A stretch of 64,000 bases of DNA from Phycisphaerales bacterium (GTDB taxonomy: Bacteria > Planctomycetota > Phycisphaerae > Phycisphaerales > UBA1924), in contig JADLCX010000054.1 in NCBI GenBank assembly GCA_020846975.1, forward strand, positions 1-64,000, written 5' to 3'. Position 1 is the stretch's first letter. The number at the start of each line of letters is the position of its first letter. The translations under genes were made by a program, and so were the position numbers. This document shows positions 26,928-36,435 of the stretch, piece after piece. The notes beneath the pieces were generated by a model. It saw only the letters and a list, made by a program, of their open reading frames with translations. It was not told the DNA's origin and ran no database searches.

Positions 26928-28256
26928 TCAGACCTCGACACCTTCCGGCGCGCGAATGGCCTCGACGATGCGGAGCGACTTGGGTTCGATCCTCGCAAGG
27001 TCCAATCCGCGGCCGAACCGAACGGGCGATCCGGTGGGCTGGACGACATGAACAACCGGCCGGTCGGTCGCGGGCGGGCTCGCGGCGGCGCCGACGACGG
27101 CGACATGGCCCGAACTCAGACGCACAAAGGATCGCGCCGGGTACAGCCCGAAGAGATCGACCAGCGCGGCGACGGCGGTTCGGTTGAGGCGGTCCGCCGA
27201 CGCGCTGTGTGCAAGTTCGGACATGGCGGCGTGCGGGGTAAGGGCGGGCCGGTGGGCGCGAGGGGCGGTCATCCCGGCGAACGTGTCGGCAACGGCGAGC
27301 ACGGCGGCGAGATCGTGGATCTGGGGCGCGCGCAGACCGTGCGGGTAGCCCGAGCCGTCGCCTCGCTCCTGATGCTGATAGATGCCCAGGACGATCGGCT
27401 CGGGGAGGCCCGTGACCGAGCGGGCCAGCGCAACGGAATACTCCGGATGACGCCGGACGGAGTTGTGCTCGATGTCGGTCAGCGGGCGGCCGGCGCGACG
27501 GACGGGATAGGGCACCAGCCCCATGCCGGAGTCGGCAAGGAAGCCCGCGACCGCGGCGCCGAGAACATCGCCGCGCGGCCAGCCCAGCCGCGCGGCGATG
27601 CCCAGCGCGATCGCTCCGGTCGAGTAGGCGTGTTCGGATAGGGCATCGCAAGGACGCGGCATCCCCATGGCGGGAATCGAGTAGAGCTCGGGACGTTGCG
27701 TGAGCGCGAGCACAAGCGTCTCGGCGAGATCGAAGAGGTCGGCCGCGCGGCACGAGCGGCCATCGAGCACCGCCGCGAGCGCAACGCGCAGAGCGGAGAC
27801 GCCGGCTGTGCGCACCTCTCGGAGCTCTCGCTCATCTTCCGAGGGCACGGAGTCGGCATCTCGACGGGGGATGCGCACGATCGGGACGGGATCAACACCG
27901 ACTTCGATGCTCAGCGGCAGACGCTCCCACCGCACCCGCGCGACGCTGACCAGCGCGGAGGCCGAGCGTCGCAACTCGGCGCGAGTTCGCATCAGGCGTC
28001 GCTCCCAGTCGGCCTGATCGGCAACCGCGGCGGCTGACCCGAGCGCGGGCGGCTGCGGATCGTCGGTCGCGCGCGTCCCGATCGGCTCGGCGCGGGTGTC
28101 GAACCGGAACTCGGCGGCCGCGTGCGCGGCAAGAAACTCCTGGATCTCGGGGGTGATGACCGCTCCCCCGTGGGCCAGCAACCGTCCGCCGCGGGTGTAG
28201 AGCGCGTGCGGGATCGGGTGGCCGGGGGTCAGGTCTTCGGCGCGAACGGGGATCAT
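26928..28256 (-). CDS. Degenerate HD-GYP domain protein
   Basis: A 442-residue cytoplasmic protein whose C-terminal half follows the HD-GYP phosphodiesterase layout. The first His is kept (SEHAYSTG, His209), as is the one in VRRHPEYS (His270), and the GYP loop is excellent (GDGSGYPHGL). However the HD pair that normally binds metal is Ala-Asp (FLADSGMG, residues 239-246), and the HHE of the loop is HQE (QHQERGDGSGYP). Loss of these ligands suggests it no longer hydrolyses cyclic di-GMP and serves as a binding or signalling protein. The N-terminal half is unrecognised. ATG at 28256 begins MIPVRAEDLTPGHPIPHALY, the usual first strand of this type. It precedes the phosphohexomutase gene. Confidence 0.82.
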   Translation of the reverse strand: MIPVRAEDLTPGHPIPHALYTRGGRLLAHGGAVITPEIQEFLAAHAAAEFRFDTRAEPIGTRATDDPQPPALGSAAAVADQADWERRLMRTRAELRRSASALVSVARVRWERLPLSIEVGVDPVPIVRIPRRDADSVPSEDERELREVRTAGVSALRVALAAVLDGRSCRAADLFDLAETLVLALTQRPELYSIPAMGMPRPCDALSEHAYSTGAIALGIAARLGWPRGDVLGAAVAGFLADSGMGLVPYPVRRAGRPLTDIEHNSVRRHPEYSVALARSVTGLPEPIVLGIYQHQERGDGSGYPHGLRAPQIHDLAAVLAVADTFAGMTAPRAHRPALTPHAAMSELAHSASADRLNRTAVAALVDLFGLYPARSFVRLSSGHVAVVGAAASPPATDRPVVHVVQPTGSPVRFGRGLDLARIEPKSLRIVEAIRAPEGVEV

Positions 28257-28564
28257 GCGAACAGGCGTATCGGCATGGCGTGGGGCGCAAGCCCGCAACG
28301 AGGCCTGTCGGCGGGGTGTGTACAACATATTGTGGTTGACATACTCGTATTTTGATAGGTTCTTGTCGAGCGAGCCTGACCCGCGGGCTACCGTCCGGCG
28401 TACCAGTCCTCGGCGTTCGAGCAACCAGCCCAACGGAGGCGGGGTGGCTGGTCGATGAACACGGAGCCAAGGTTCCTCCCCCCGCCCACTGTCGCTCCCG
28501 CATACGCAACCGCCCCCCCCACCTCACCCGCGTTCGGCCTGGTGCCGGCCGCGACCGAAGGACC
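28257..28564. promoter_or_regulatory. Divergent region with an AT-rich patch
   Basis: A 308-bp gap between the HD-GYP-like gene (minus) and ppk1 (plus). An AT-rich patch at about 28320-28365 stands out against the GC-rich surroundings and includes TTGACA at 28336-28341, but no -10 box sits at the right distance. It is the likeliest place for the two promoters. Confidence 0.35.
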
Positions 28565-30919
28565 ATGAGCACTCCGACCCCGATACCCCACCTTTCGCCC
28601 GAAGCGGGCGCCTCCGCGGCCCGCGCGGCGAGCGCTCACGGCAACGGCACGGCCCCCTCCCATGTCGCTGGTGCGCCGCTCAGACTCGCATCGACACCCA
28701 ACGGGGAGGCCGCGGCTTGCACGCCGCCGCCCGCGAACCCGGTCCGACCTGACGTGTTCGAGGGCTCGATCACGTTCAACCGCGATCTGTCGTGGCTGGA
28801 GTTCAACAAGCGGGTGCTGGAACTGGCGATCGACGAGCGGACGCCGCTGCTGGAGCGTGTGCGGTTCCTGGGGATTTTCAGCTCGAACCTCGACGAGTTC
28901 GTGATGAAGCGGATCGGGCTCCTGCACACGCGCGTGACGCGCGGGCTGAGCGGGCCGGACCAGGACGGGCTGGGCGCGCCGGCGCTGCTGAGCGCCATGA
29001 GACGGACGATCCGCGAGCTTCAACTGCGGCAGTACGCGTGCTACGAGGAATCGATCCGCCCCGCGCTCTCGCGCGAGGGGATCGAACTGGTGGACTACCA
29101 GAACCTCACACAGGAAGAGCGCCGCTGGATCAGGAAGTGGTACCGCAAGAACGTCTTCCCTGTGCTGACACCGCTGGCGGTGGACTCGGGGCACCGGTTC
29201 CCGTTCATCTCGAACCTGTCGAGGAACCTGGGGATCCTGATGACCGAGCCGGGCGCGGGGTCGGGGAGCGAGCTGTTCGCGCGCGTGAAGGTGCCGAACG
29301 TGCTGCCGCAGTGGGTGCGGCTGCCCGCCGCGCCGGAAGAGTTCGTGAGCGTGCCGCCCCTGGGATCGGGCAAGGTCGCGCCGACGGTCGTGGGCGGGCG
29401 AGGGCGGTTCGTGGGCACGCGCGACATCATCCAGAACAACCTGGACGACCTGTTCCCGGGGATGAACCTTGTCGAGGTGGTTCCGTTCCGCGTAACGCGG
29501 GACAGCGAGCAGGCGTTCGAGACGGGGGACGACGCGGACAACCTGCTGGAGATGGTGGAGCAGCAGCTCAAGCAGAGGCGGTTCGCGCACCCGGTGCGTC
29601 TGGAGACCGGCCCGAGCCCGTCGCCGAAGATCATCGGGGACCTGGTGCAGGAACTGGGGCTGAGCGCGACGGACATCGACGAGCGGCCGGGGCCGCTGGA
29701 CTACACGACGCTGTTCGAGATCGCGGACATCGACCGGCCGGAACTGAAGTGGAGCAAGTGGCAGCCGGTGACGCCCGCGCGGCTGACAGACCGGCACCAG
29801 GACATCTTCGGCGTGATCCGGCAGGGCGACCTGCTGGTGCACCACCCGTTCGAGAGCTTCCAGGCGAGCGCGGAGCGGTTCATCACCGAGGCGTCGCGCG
29901 ACCCGGACGTGCTGGCGATCAAGCAGACGATCTACCGCACCAGCAAGGACTCGCCGTTCATCCACGCGCTGATCCGCGCGGCGGAGTCGGGCAAGCAGGT
30001 GGCGGTGCTGGTGGAACTGCGCGCGAGGTTCGACGAGCAATCGAACGTGCGCTGGGCTCGGCTGCTGGAGAAGGCCGGGGCGCACGTGGCGTACGGCGTG
30101 ATCGGGTACAAGACCCACTGCAAGGCGGCGATGGTGGTTCGTCGAGAGAACGACGGGCTGCGGACGTACGCGCACCTGGGCACGGGCAACTACAACCCCC
30201 GCACGGCGAGCCTGTACACGGACCTGGGCCTGTTCACGTGCGACCCGGCGACCACCGACGATGTGACCGAACTGTTCAACTTCCTCACCGGGCGCTCGCG
30301 GCTTGATACCTACGAGACGCTGCTGGTGGCGCCGATCAACATGAAGCGGCGGTGCATCGACTTCATCCGGCGCGAGGCCGACCTGGCGCGGGCGCACGCG
30401 AGGGGAGAGTCGCCGGTAGGCGGCCGGATCATCGCCAAGATGAACGCGCTGGCCGACAGCGAGGTGGCCGAGGCCCTCTACGCCGCGAGCCAGGCGGGCG
30501 TGGAGATCACGCTCCTGGTGCGCGGGTTCTGCTGCCTGCGGCCGGGCGTGCCCGGGCTGAGCGAGAACATCCGCGTGATCAGCGTGCTCGGGCGGTTCCT
30601 GGAACACTCGCGGATCTTCCACTTCGGCGCGGGAAAGGCCGACCCGTTGGACGGCGATTGGTTCATCTCGAGCGCGGACTGGATGTACCGCAACCTGAAC
30701 AACCGGGTGGAGTCGGGGTGTCCGGTGACGGGCCGCGCGGCGCGGGCCAAACTGCTGCGGATTATCCAGGTGATGATCGCCGACCGGCGCGGCGCGTGGG
30801 AACTGCACCCGGACGGGACGTACCTCCCGCGCGCGGGGTCGGGCGAGGAAGGGCCGGATTCGCCGGCCGCGCTGGGAACCTTCGAGACGCTTATGCGGGA
30901 GTCGCGGCCGCAGGGTTGA
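28565..30919 (+). CDS. ppk1: Polyphosphate kinase 1
   Basis: Reversibly polymerises the gamma-phosphate of ATP into inorganic polyphosphate; peripheral at the inner membrane in known cases. The PPK1 N-domain (FNRDLSWLEFNKRVLELA, FSSNLDEFVMKRIG) and phospholipase-D-like catalytic halves are complete. The likely autophosphorylated histidine is His518 in YKTHCK, and the downstream YAHLGTGNYNPRTASLYTD block and the SSADWMYRNLNNRVE segment are canonical. Length is 784 residues, somewhat long because of an unconserved 65-residue Ala/Pro-rich N-terminal extension before VFEGSITFNRD. ATG at 28565 has GAAGGA close upstream. No exopolyphosphatase gene is adjacent. Confidence 0.96.
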   Translation: MSTPTPIPHLSPEAGASAARAASAHGNGTAPSHVAGAPLRLASTPNGEAAACTPPPANPVRPDVFEGSITFNRDLSWLEFNKRVLELAIDERTPLLERVRFLGIFSSNLDEFVMKRIGLLHTRVTRGLSGPDQDGLGAPALLSAMRRTIRELQLRQYACYEESIRPALSREGIELVDYQNLTQEERRWIRKWYRKNVFPVLTPLAVDSGHRFPFISNLSRNLGILMTEPGAGSGSELFARVKVPNVLPQWVRLPAAPEEFVSVPPLGSGKVAPTVVGGRGRFVGTRDIIQNNLDDLFPGMNLVEVVPFRVTRDSEQAFETGDDADNLLEMVEQQLKQRRFAHPVRLETGPSPSPKIIGDLVQELGLSATDIDERPGPLDYTTLFEIADIDRPELKWSKWQPVTPARLTDRHQDIFGVIRQGDLLVHHPFESFQASAERFITEASRDPDVLAIKQTIYRTSKDSPFIHALIRAAESGKQVAVLVELRARFDEQSNVRWARLLEKAGAHVAYGVIGYKTHCKAAMVVRRENDGLRTYAHLGTGNYNPRTASLYTDLGLFTCDPATTDDVTELFNFLTGRSRLDTYETLLVAPINMKRRCIDFIRREADLARAHARGESPVGGRIIAKMNALADSEVAEALYAASQAGVEITLLVRGFCCLRPGVPGLSENIRVISVLGRFLEHSRIFHFGAGKADPLDGDWFISSADWMYRNLNNRVESGCPVTGRAARAKLLRIIQVMIADRRGAWELHPDGTYLPRAGSGEEGPDSPAALGTFETLMRESRPQG

Positions 30920-30937
30920 GCGAGCGCGAACGGTCGA

Positions 30938-31924
30938 TCAACGGGTCGGCGACGGCTCGGCGATGGTCGCCCTCGCCGCCGCGTGGACCTTCATGCTCGC
31001 CGGGTCCTGAGCGAAGACAACGACCGACATCCTCGCCGGGTCGAGGTCCTGGGGGGGCTTGAGTTCCAGCGCGGCCGGTGCTGCGGCGCGGGCGTCGTGG
31101 CTCACCGACGCGAAGGCGCGAACGACGCGGTCGTGCTTGAGCGTGCGGCCGTTGTTTTCGCCGCGGTTGACGGCGGTGGAGAGCCCGTTCTCGACGATCG
31201 CGGCGCAGAGCACGAGCCCGGCGGGGATGGCTTGATCGCCCATCGACTTGAGCACGCATTCGACCTTGAGGGTTTCGCCGGGCTTCATCGCGGCGTGCGT
31301 GGCGGAGAGCGTGAGGCTCGCGGGCCTGCTCTGTGCCTCAGCGATCTGGCCCAGGGCCTTGGTCTTGTCGGAGCCAACGAACCCGATCTCGCCGTTGACG
31401 ATGGCCTGCGGCGTGTAGACGGTGGCGGTGTCGAAGGCCTTGGCGTACTGACGCTGACGTTCGGAGTTGGCGGGGGAGGCGAAACGGTCCTTCCAGCCGA
31501 GTCTATCCCAGTAATCGACGTGGAAGGCGAGGAAGAAGGTGGTGGAATCGGCGGGCTGCGCGGCCGCGAGTTCGTTGAGGAGCTTCTCGGCGGCCGGGCA
31601 ACTGGAGCACCCTTCGGAGGTAAAGAGTTCGACGATGACCGGCGAGGCCGCGGCGGGGGACTTGGGGTTGGCGGGGGTCGATGACGCGGGCGAGTCGGAT
31701 TCGGACTTCGGCGACGGCGCAGCGGCGGGCGGGTCGTTGATGCGCTTGGTGCTCGCGCCCTCCCACGGCGCGGTCTTGAAGCCCGGCGGGACGACGGGCG
31801 CGGCGGGCATCGGCGCGGCCTGGGATTGGCGGGCATCCTGGCCGCCGTGCCACGAGACGAGCAACGCGGGCGCGAGCGCGGCGGCGAAGATGAACAGGGC
31901 GATGGTGAGGCGGAGGTTGTTCAT
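30938..31924 (-). CDS. DUF1223 thioredoxin-like secreted protein
   Basis: A 328-residue exported or membrane-anchored protein. The N-terminal hydrophobic segment (LTIALFIFAAALAPALLVSW) is followed by a Pro/Ala/Ser-rich spacer and then the DUF1223 domain: VIVELFTSEGCSSCPAAEKLL with redox-like Cys106-x-x-Cys109, FHVDYWDRLGWKDRFASP and VYTPQAIVNGEIGFVG. The family is thioredoxin-like and presumed periplasmic, with unknown substrate. ATG at 31924 begins MNNLRLTIAL. It is convergent with ppk1, 18 bp apart. The C-terminal beta-rich part carries a FAQDPASMKV segment normal for the family. Confidence 0.87.
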   Translation of the reverse strand: MNNLRLTIALFIFAAALAPALLVSWHGGQDARQSQAAPMPAAPVVPPGFKTAPWEGASTKRINDPPAAAPSPKSESDSPASSTPANPKSPAAASPVIVELFTSEGCSSCPAAEKLLNELAAAQPADSTTFFLAFHVDYWDRLGWKDRFASPANSERQRQYAKAFDTATVYTPQAIVNGEIGFVGSDKTKALGQIAEAQSRPASLTLSATHAAMKPGETLKVECVLKSMGDQAIPAGLVLCAAIVENGLSTAVNRGENNGRTLKHDRVVRAFASVSHDARAAAPAALELKPPQDLDPARMSVVVFAQDPASMKVHAAARATIAEPSPTR

Positions 31925-32303
31925 GGGCACGGGCGTCGGATTCCGGCGGCGGTTTAGTATGGATGCCCCAGACACCTTATCGGTTGCGGCGAGGATCGGC
32001 GCGCTTCATTCACCGACGGACCACGGACAAGCGGATAGTCATCGAGTCATTGCGACCGTCGAAGAGCCGATAAGTGACCCAGGCATGGCCAGGCGGACCG
32101 ATGCACCTTCAGGATTCCCGTGGGACATCCGCACGCCGGCTCCGCTTGATAACTTCTGGAGCACCACCGCACCCGGCACGGGCCGCCGGCGGTATCGACC
32201 TGTAACCGCCGCTAGCGCGGCGGGGTTGTACCACGGCTCCGAACTCCCGGAAGAATGGACGGGAGACGCTCGGATCGGCGATGGACTCCGGAGGACCCAT
32301 GCC
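31925..32303. other. Intergenic region
   Basis: A 379-bp divergent gap between the DUF1223 gene and the G-tract-interrupted gene. Open frames crossing it do not resemble protein. TAGTAT near 31957 could be a -10 element, without a convincing partner. Nothing else is recognised. Confidence 0.3.
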
Positions 32304-33708
32304 ATGCATGATCGAACGTTCGGGTTTCGCCTCGCGGCCTTGTCGCGCTCGGCCGCGGGCTGTTTCATCACGGTCGCGACGGTTGTTGGGGGGGGGGTTC
32401 GGGTCTGAACGCCCCGCCATGGCCCAAAGCTCCGCCTTCTACGGCGAGGTGGATGCCACGCTGAGGGCGGAGCTTGCCCAGTGGTCCACGCACTACTGGA
32501 ACCGCGTCGATACCGGCGCGAAGGTCAAAGTCGGCTCCTTCGCGTTCAGCAACGCCGCGTTGAACAACCCGCTCTTCAACCCGCTCCGCGGGGCGCGGCC
32601 GACGCTGGAGCAGGTCAAGGTGCTCAACTCATCGGATTGCGACGGGCTGGCAGCGTTGCAACCGGGATGGGGCGACGCCGCCATCGCGGCCGCCTTCCGC
32701 GAGGCGATGAAGGATTGGAAGTTCAGCACCGACACCACGACCAACGCGACAGGTACGGCGATCCACGTCGCGCTCATCACCGCCGCGCCGCCCGAGGCGG
32801 GAACAACGTGGACCAGCCAGGGCAACCTGATCATCTCGGAGAAGCTGCCGTTGGTCACGGTGAGCGGCCAGAACGAGGAGCCGACCATCGCGACCGGTGT
32901 GTCGTCGGCGACGCAGGCGGCGATCGACAAGATCATCCTGATCGGCCCGATCATCGCCGCGGCCAGCGCGGGCACGACCGAGGCCCAGGCGCTGATCACG
33001 GGCGAGGAGAGCCACGCGACGAAGTTCGAGCGTGGGGTTCAGACGCTGCTGGCGGACGGGGGGTGGAACGGCACGACCTGGCGGGTGGATGCGGCGTTCG
33101 GAGTGTTCGGGAGCCTGCCGCTGGTGGGGGTGATGTTCGAGGATGCGCTTGTGCTCGTGGACAGTGTGACCGGGGGTGTGGATGGGCCCTTTGAGGGCGG
33201 CACGAAGTTAGATGCGAGAACTCTCCTGGCTTCTCACCCGCAATACCTCGCAAGCACACCGGTCAAGTATTGGGGAGTTGCAGGATGCGCCGTCGGCAAC
33301 GTCCCGTCGAAGTGCAAGGTACCATGTCCGACGGGGACTCCTGCCGGGCAGTGCATTCCTGCTGGGTTCACTCCGGTCGGAACACCAGCGGCTTGGTCGT
33401 GCGTTTACACACCGGCGACCACTCCAAACTCTGGGGGTACTTGCGTCTGCATAACCGAGTACCGCTACAAATCCGCGACTACGCCTTGCCCAGGCTCAAG
33501 CTGGTCGCCGCCGCTGGATCCGAATCAAACGGCCAACAGGTGCCTGATATTCGAGAAATACACTTGCTCAGGAGGCGGAGCCAACTGCACCGTCACCGGC
33601 TGCACGTCGCCAGGCACGCCATCGCCCGCACCGCCGCCCGCCAATCCGGGCTCAAACGCCTGCATCACGATGCCGTGCGTGCAGGAGGTATGGTATTGGG
33701 CACAGTAG
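32304..33708 (+). CDS. Secreted hypothetical protein interrupted by a G10 tract (frameshift)
   Basis: Two frames appear to belong to one gene. GGAGGA at 32290-32295 lies eight bases before ATG 32304, which opens a signal-peptide-like sequence (MHDRTFGFRLAALSRSAAGC...) that runs into ten consecutive G at 32388-32397 and stops at TGA shortly after. The long frame downstream, which can start internally at ATG 32419 (MAQSSAFYGEVDATLRAEL), is in the +1 frame; removal of one G would fuse the two into about 467 residues. The mature part (GWGDAAIAAAFREAMKDWKF, LITGEESHATKFERG) is unrecognised and its last third is Cys/Pro-rich with a CTVTGCTSPGTPSPAPPP linker, consistent with secretion. Phase variation, decay and a homopolymer sequencing error are all possible. 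Confidence 0.6.
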
Positions 33709-33764
33709 ACATCAGAGCAGAACCCGTGTCTCGGCGCGCACAAGCGCGCCGAGACGAATCGCTG

Positions 33765-35225
33765 ATGCAACTTCGAACCACTCTACAGACTCTAGTGAGC
33801 GCGGCGCTGCTGGCTGCAACGACGACCATGTCTGCCGTTGCGTGGCGACTCCCGGAGTGGACCGCGCAGTGTGTGCTCAGTTTCCGCGCTCGGTCATATC
33901 GAGCGTACTATCTGAATGGCAGTTCGCAGCCCGAGCAGACGCTTCCACCCTACGACCACGCGGCCCGAGCACTCGACATATTGCAGTCGTACCCACGCCT
34001 ATCTTGGAGCGATCCGCTTGCCGAGTTGGTGTCGGCGCATCTTCCCATCCCGCGTTCGATGACGCTTGGCCATCCATTCGTGCTTTCGGCCGTGGTATCG
34101 TTGTCGCTGTTTGGCTTGGCCGCAGCCTTCGGATGGATATGGTGCGTTCGTTTCCTTTCGCCCAACTACCACGAGAACTTGCGTCGGCACCGAAGGACCT
34201 ACGTCGTCGCGGGGAGCACCTTGTTATCAGCCACAGCACGGTTGCTGCCATTCTCCTGTGCGGTCGCAGCGGGCGCGGGCGGTCTCCACGCAGCGGTCTC
34301 AGTGATCGTCCAGCCTCCGTTCTCCGAGCATGACTCAGAAGCCTGGGTACTCAACGGGGCCTTGTTTTTCTGCGCCATCGTGATGGCTTGGAGTTTGCAC
34401 AGGCACTACCGACGAGAGGTTGCAAAGCATGTGCCGTTCGCGGAGCGGCACTGCCCGTCATGCGACTACGAACTGCTCGCCTCCCACTCTCCAGTGTGTC
34501 CCGAGTGCGGCGCCGCGCAGATCCACTCCTTGTACGAGCCCGTTCAGCATTCTCGCACAACCAGTCGTGTGATTGCTGCCTGTGCCTTTCTGGCTGTAGT
34601 CGCCGCGGCGTGTCTGCAATCCGTGACTCTGCATGGTTGGGCGAGCGGCGTCCGTGCACGACGTGAGTTCCCGAACGTCGACTTCTCTCTCACGAGCTCT
34701 CGAGTCATTCGAGTTCCCGCAGATCGATCGCTGATCGTTGATACCGATGGAGTACCTCCCGTTTGGGTGATCCAAGTTCGATCGCTGACGGGTACATCGA
34801 CAGATACTCCACGCCACGAGCCAACACTCCTGTGTTTGGCCGCGCCCGCAGAAGTACGAGACTTCTTGGGGCAACTGAAGCAACCGCCAAGTGTTGAAGA
34901 TTTGATAACCACCACAGACACCGTGATCACCGGCGGAGTGCTCTCGAACGGATTCTCGCGCGGATGGATCGGCACGCACCCATTCACCGCCGTCGTTGAT
35001 ATCGGCTCGGCCGCTGACTCGGTGCATGTGACGATCCGGATCGAGTCGCCCTTGCGGATTTTCCGCATCAAGCAGTGCGGTGCAGCCTCAGACTTGGAGA
35101 CCTACTGCGATGTGCTTCAACGTGTGGACTTATCAAGACTACCGTCGCCGGACAAGTCGCTCGGATCTCTTGGACCACCCTGCAGATTGGGGGATGTTTG
35201 CGACCCTGCAGCAGTCGTTCGTTGA
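33765..35225 (+). CDS. Zinc-ribbon integral membrane protein
   Basis: A 486-residue membrane protein. Hydrophobic helices are seen near residues 7-29, 105-131, 148-180, 196-212 and 268-287. Between the last two lies a short zinc ribbon, Cys230-x-x-Cys233 and Cys245-x-x-Cys248, in CPSCDYELLASHSPVCPECG, the form common in planctomycete membrane proteins. The C-terminal 200 residues are a soluble beta-rich domain of unknown role. ATG at 33765 is chosen at the first hydrophobic segment; there is no strong ribosome binding site, and ATG 33690 is an alternative. Base composition is AT-richer than neighbours. Its last 158 bases overlap the end of the convergent gene ending at 35068. A second zinc-ribbon protein occurs at 45023-46306. 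Confidence 0.65.
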   Translation: MQLRTTLQTLVSAALLAATTTMSAVAWRLPEWTAQCVLSFRARSYRAYYLNGSSQPEQTLPPYDHAARALDILQSYPRLSWSDPLAELVSAHLPIPRSMTLGHPFVLSAVVSLSLFGLAAAFGWIWCVRFLSPNYHENLRRHRRTYVVAGSTLLSATARLLPFSCAVAAGAGGLHAAVSVIVQPPFSEHDSEAWVLNGALFFCAIVMAWSLHRHYRREVAKHVPFAERHCPSCDYELLASHSPVCPECGAAQIHSLYEPVQHSRTTSRVIAACAFLAVVAAACLQSVTLHGWASGVRARREFPNVDFSLTSSRVIRVPADRSLIVDTDGVPPVWVIQVRSLTGTSTDTPRHEPTLLCLAAPAEVRDFLGQLKQPPSVEDLITTTDTVITGGVLSNGFSRGWIGTHPFTAVVDIGSAADSVHVTIRIESPLRIFRIKQCGAASDLETYCDVLQRVDLSRLPSPDKSLGSLGPPCRLGDVCDPAAVVR

Positions 35226-36435
35226 GCACTCGGTGCGGCACGTACTCGCTGATGCGACGAGCGCGACGCGCCGGCTCATGGACTCTCGGCTCGCGCCCGC
35301 TCGCTCGCGATGCACGACGGACAAGCAGCCCCAGTTCGATGAACACCCACACCGCCGCGGCGGGGAGCGTCCACGCGGCGCTGGGGTCGAGGGCTTCGAG
35401 AGCGCGGCGGATGAGGGCTTCGGCGTTGCCCTTCCACACGGACTTGGCGATGCCGACCAGCGGGTGGACGCGGGCGAGGCCCTTCAGGCCTCCGGCGCGG
35501 AGGAAGCGTTCGCCGGCCCTGCCCTTGGCGCCGACCTTGACGAGCGTGCGCTCGATCGCGAGGGCATCATCGACACGACCTGCGGCGCGGAGGTTCTCGG
35601 CGGTGCGGACGAGGCCGAGGCCGGCGGCGCCGGTGGACTTCAGCGCGACCGCGCCGCGCGCGCCGGAGCGCGAGAGGAAGCGGGCCATGTGTGCGGCATC
35701 GTCGGCCGACTCGGCGTGTCTCATGAGGCGGATCGCGCCCGCGGGGGAGGCGTGCCTGGCGATCTCGGCGGCATCGTCGGCGAGCCTGATGATGTCGGCG
35801 GTGCGGCGTTCGGCCGCGGCCTTGCGGATGAACGATGCCATGCCCTCGGACATCGCGCCGGCCTTGCGGGCGGTCTTGAGCAGGGCGGGCGCCCAATCGA
35901 CGGCGGGAACGACAGTGGTGGCGATGCCGATGCCCGAGAGGGCGATGATGACGGGGTCGGTTTTCCGGCCGCGGGCGAAGCGCGAGGCCTGGATGACCAG
36001 GTCGCGGATGTCGCCGACGACGAAGAGATCGGTGGCGACCGCGCCGGCGAGGAGTTCGAGAGAGGGATCGGGCGCGTCCTCGCCTTCGGCGGCCGGTCCG
36101 CCGCCGGTGATCGCGCCCCGGGCGACATCCTTCAGCCGGCGCATGAGGCTTTTCTGTTCGGCGGCGATCTCGGCGCGCTCGCGGGCCAGATCGGCGGCGA
36201 GCGCCGGGCCTGGAGTGCCGGCGAGGGCGGCATCGCAGACGACCAGGGCCTCGGAATAGTGGCCGCGGGCGCGGAGGTCGCGGGCCTCGGCGAGAAGGTC
36301 GGCATCGGTGAGCGCGGCGAGTTGCAGGCGCGCGAGTCGCCCGCCGGTTCCCGCCGCGAGCACCCAGAGCGCAAACACGGCGACCAGCAGCCGCGCGAGG
36401 TTCCAACGGGCTTTCCAGAGCGCGCGGGCCCGCAT
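35068..36435 (-). CDS. Membrane-anchored hypothetical protein
   Basis: A 455-residue protein with one N-terminal membrane helix (LARLLVAVFALWVLAAG), a helical TPR-like stretch (LLAEARDLRARGHYSEALVVCDAAL) and a long Ala-rich helical region of TADIIRLADDAAEIARHA type, then a second hydrophobic segment (AAAVWVFIELGLLV). No named family is recognised. Its ATG at 36433-36435 overlaps the TGA of the upstream DUF4230 gene (TGATG), so the two are translationally coupled. The last 80 or so residues, rich in Arg and His, run antisense to the end of the AT-richer plus-strand gene; this tail may have been acquired when that segment was inserted. Confidence 0.65.
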   Translation of the reverse strand: MRARALWKARWNLARLLVAVFALWVLAAGTGGRLARLQLAALTDADLLAEARDLRARGHYSEALVVCDAALAGTPGPALAADLARERAEIAAEQKSLMRRLKDVARGAITGGGPAAEGEDAPDPSLELLAGAVATDLFVVGDIRDLVIQASRFARGRKTDPVIIALSGIGIATTVVPAVDWAPALLKTARKAGAMSEGMASFIRKAAAERRTADIIRLADDAAEIARHASPAGAIRLMRHAESADDAAHMARFLSRSGARGAVALKSTGAAGLGLVRTAENLRAAGRVDDALAIERTLVKVGAKGRAGERFLRAGGLKGLARVHPLVGIAKSVWKGNAEALIRRALEALDPSAAWTLPAAAVWVFIELGLLVRRASRASGREPRVHEPARRARRISEYVPHRVLNERLLQGRKHPPICRVVQEIRATCPATVVLISPHVEAHRSRSPSLRLHRTA

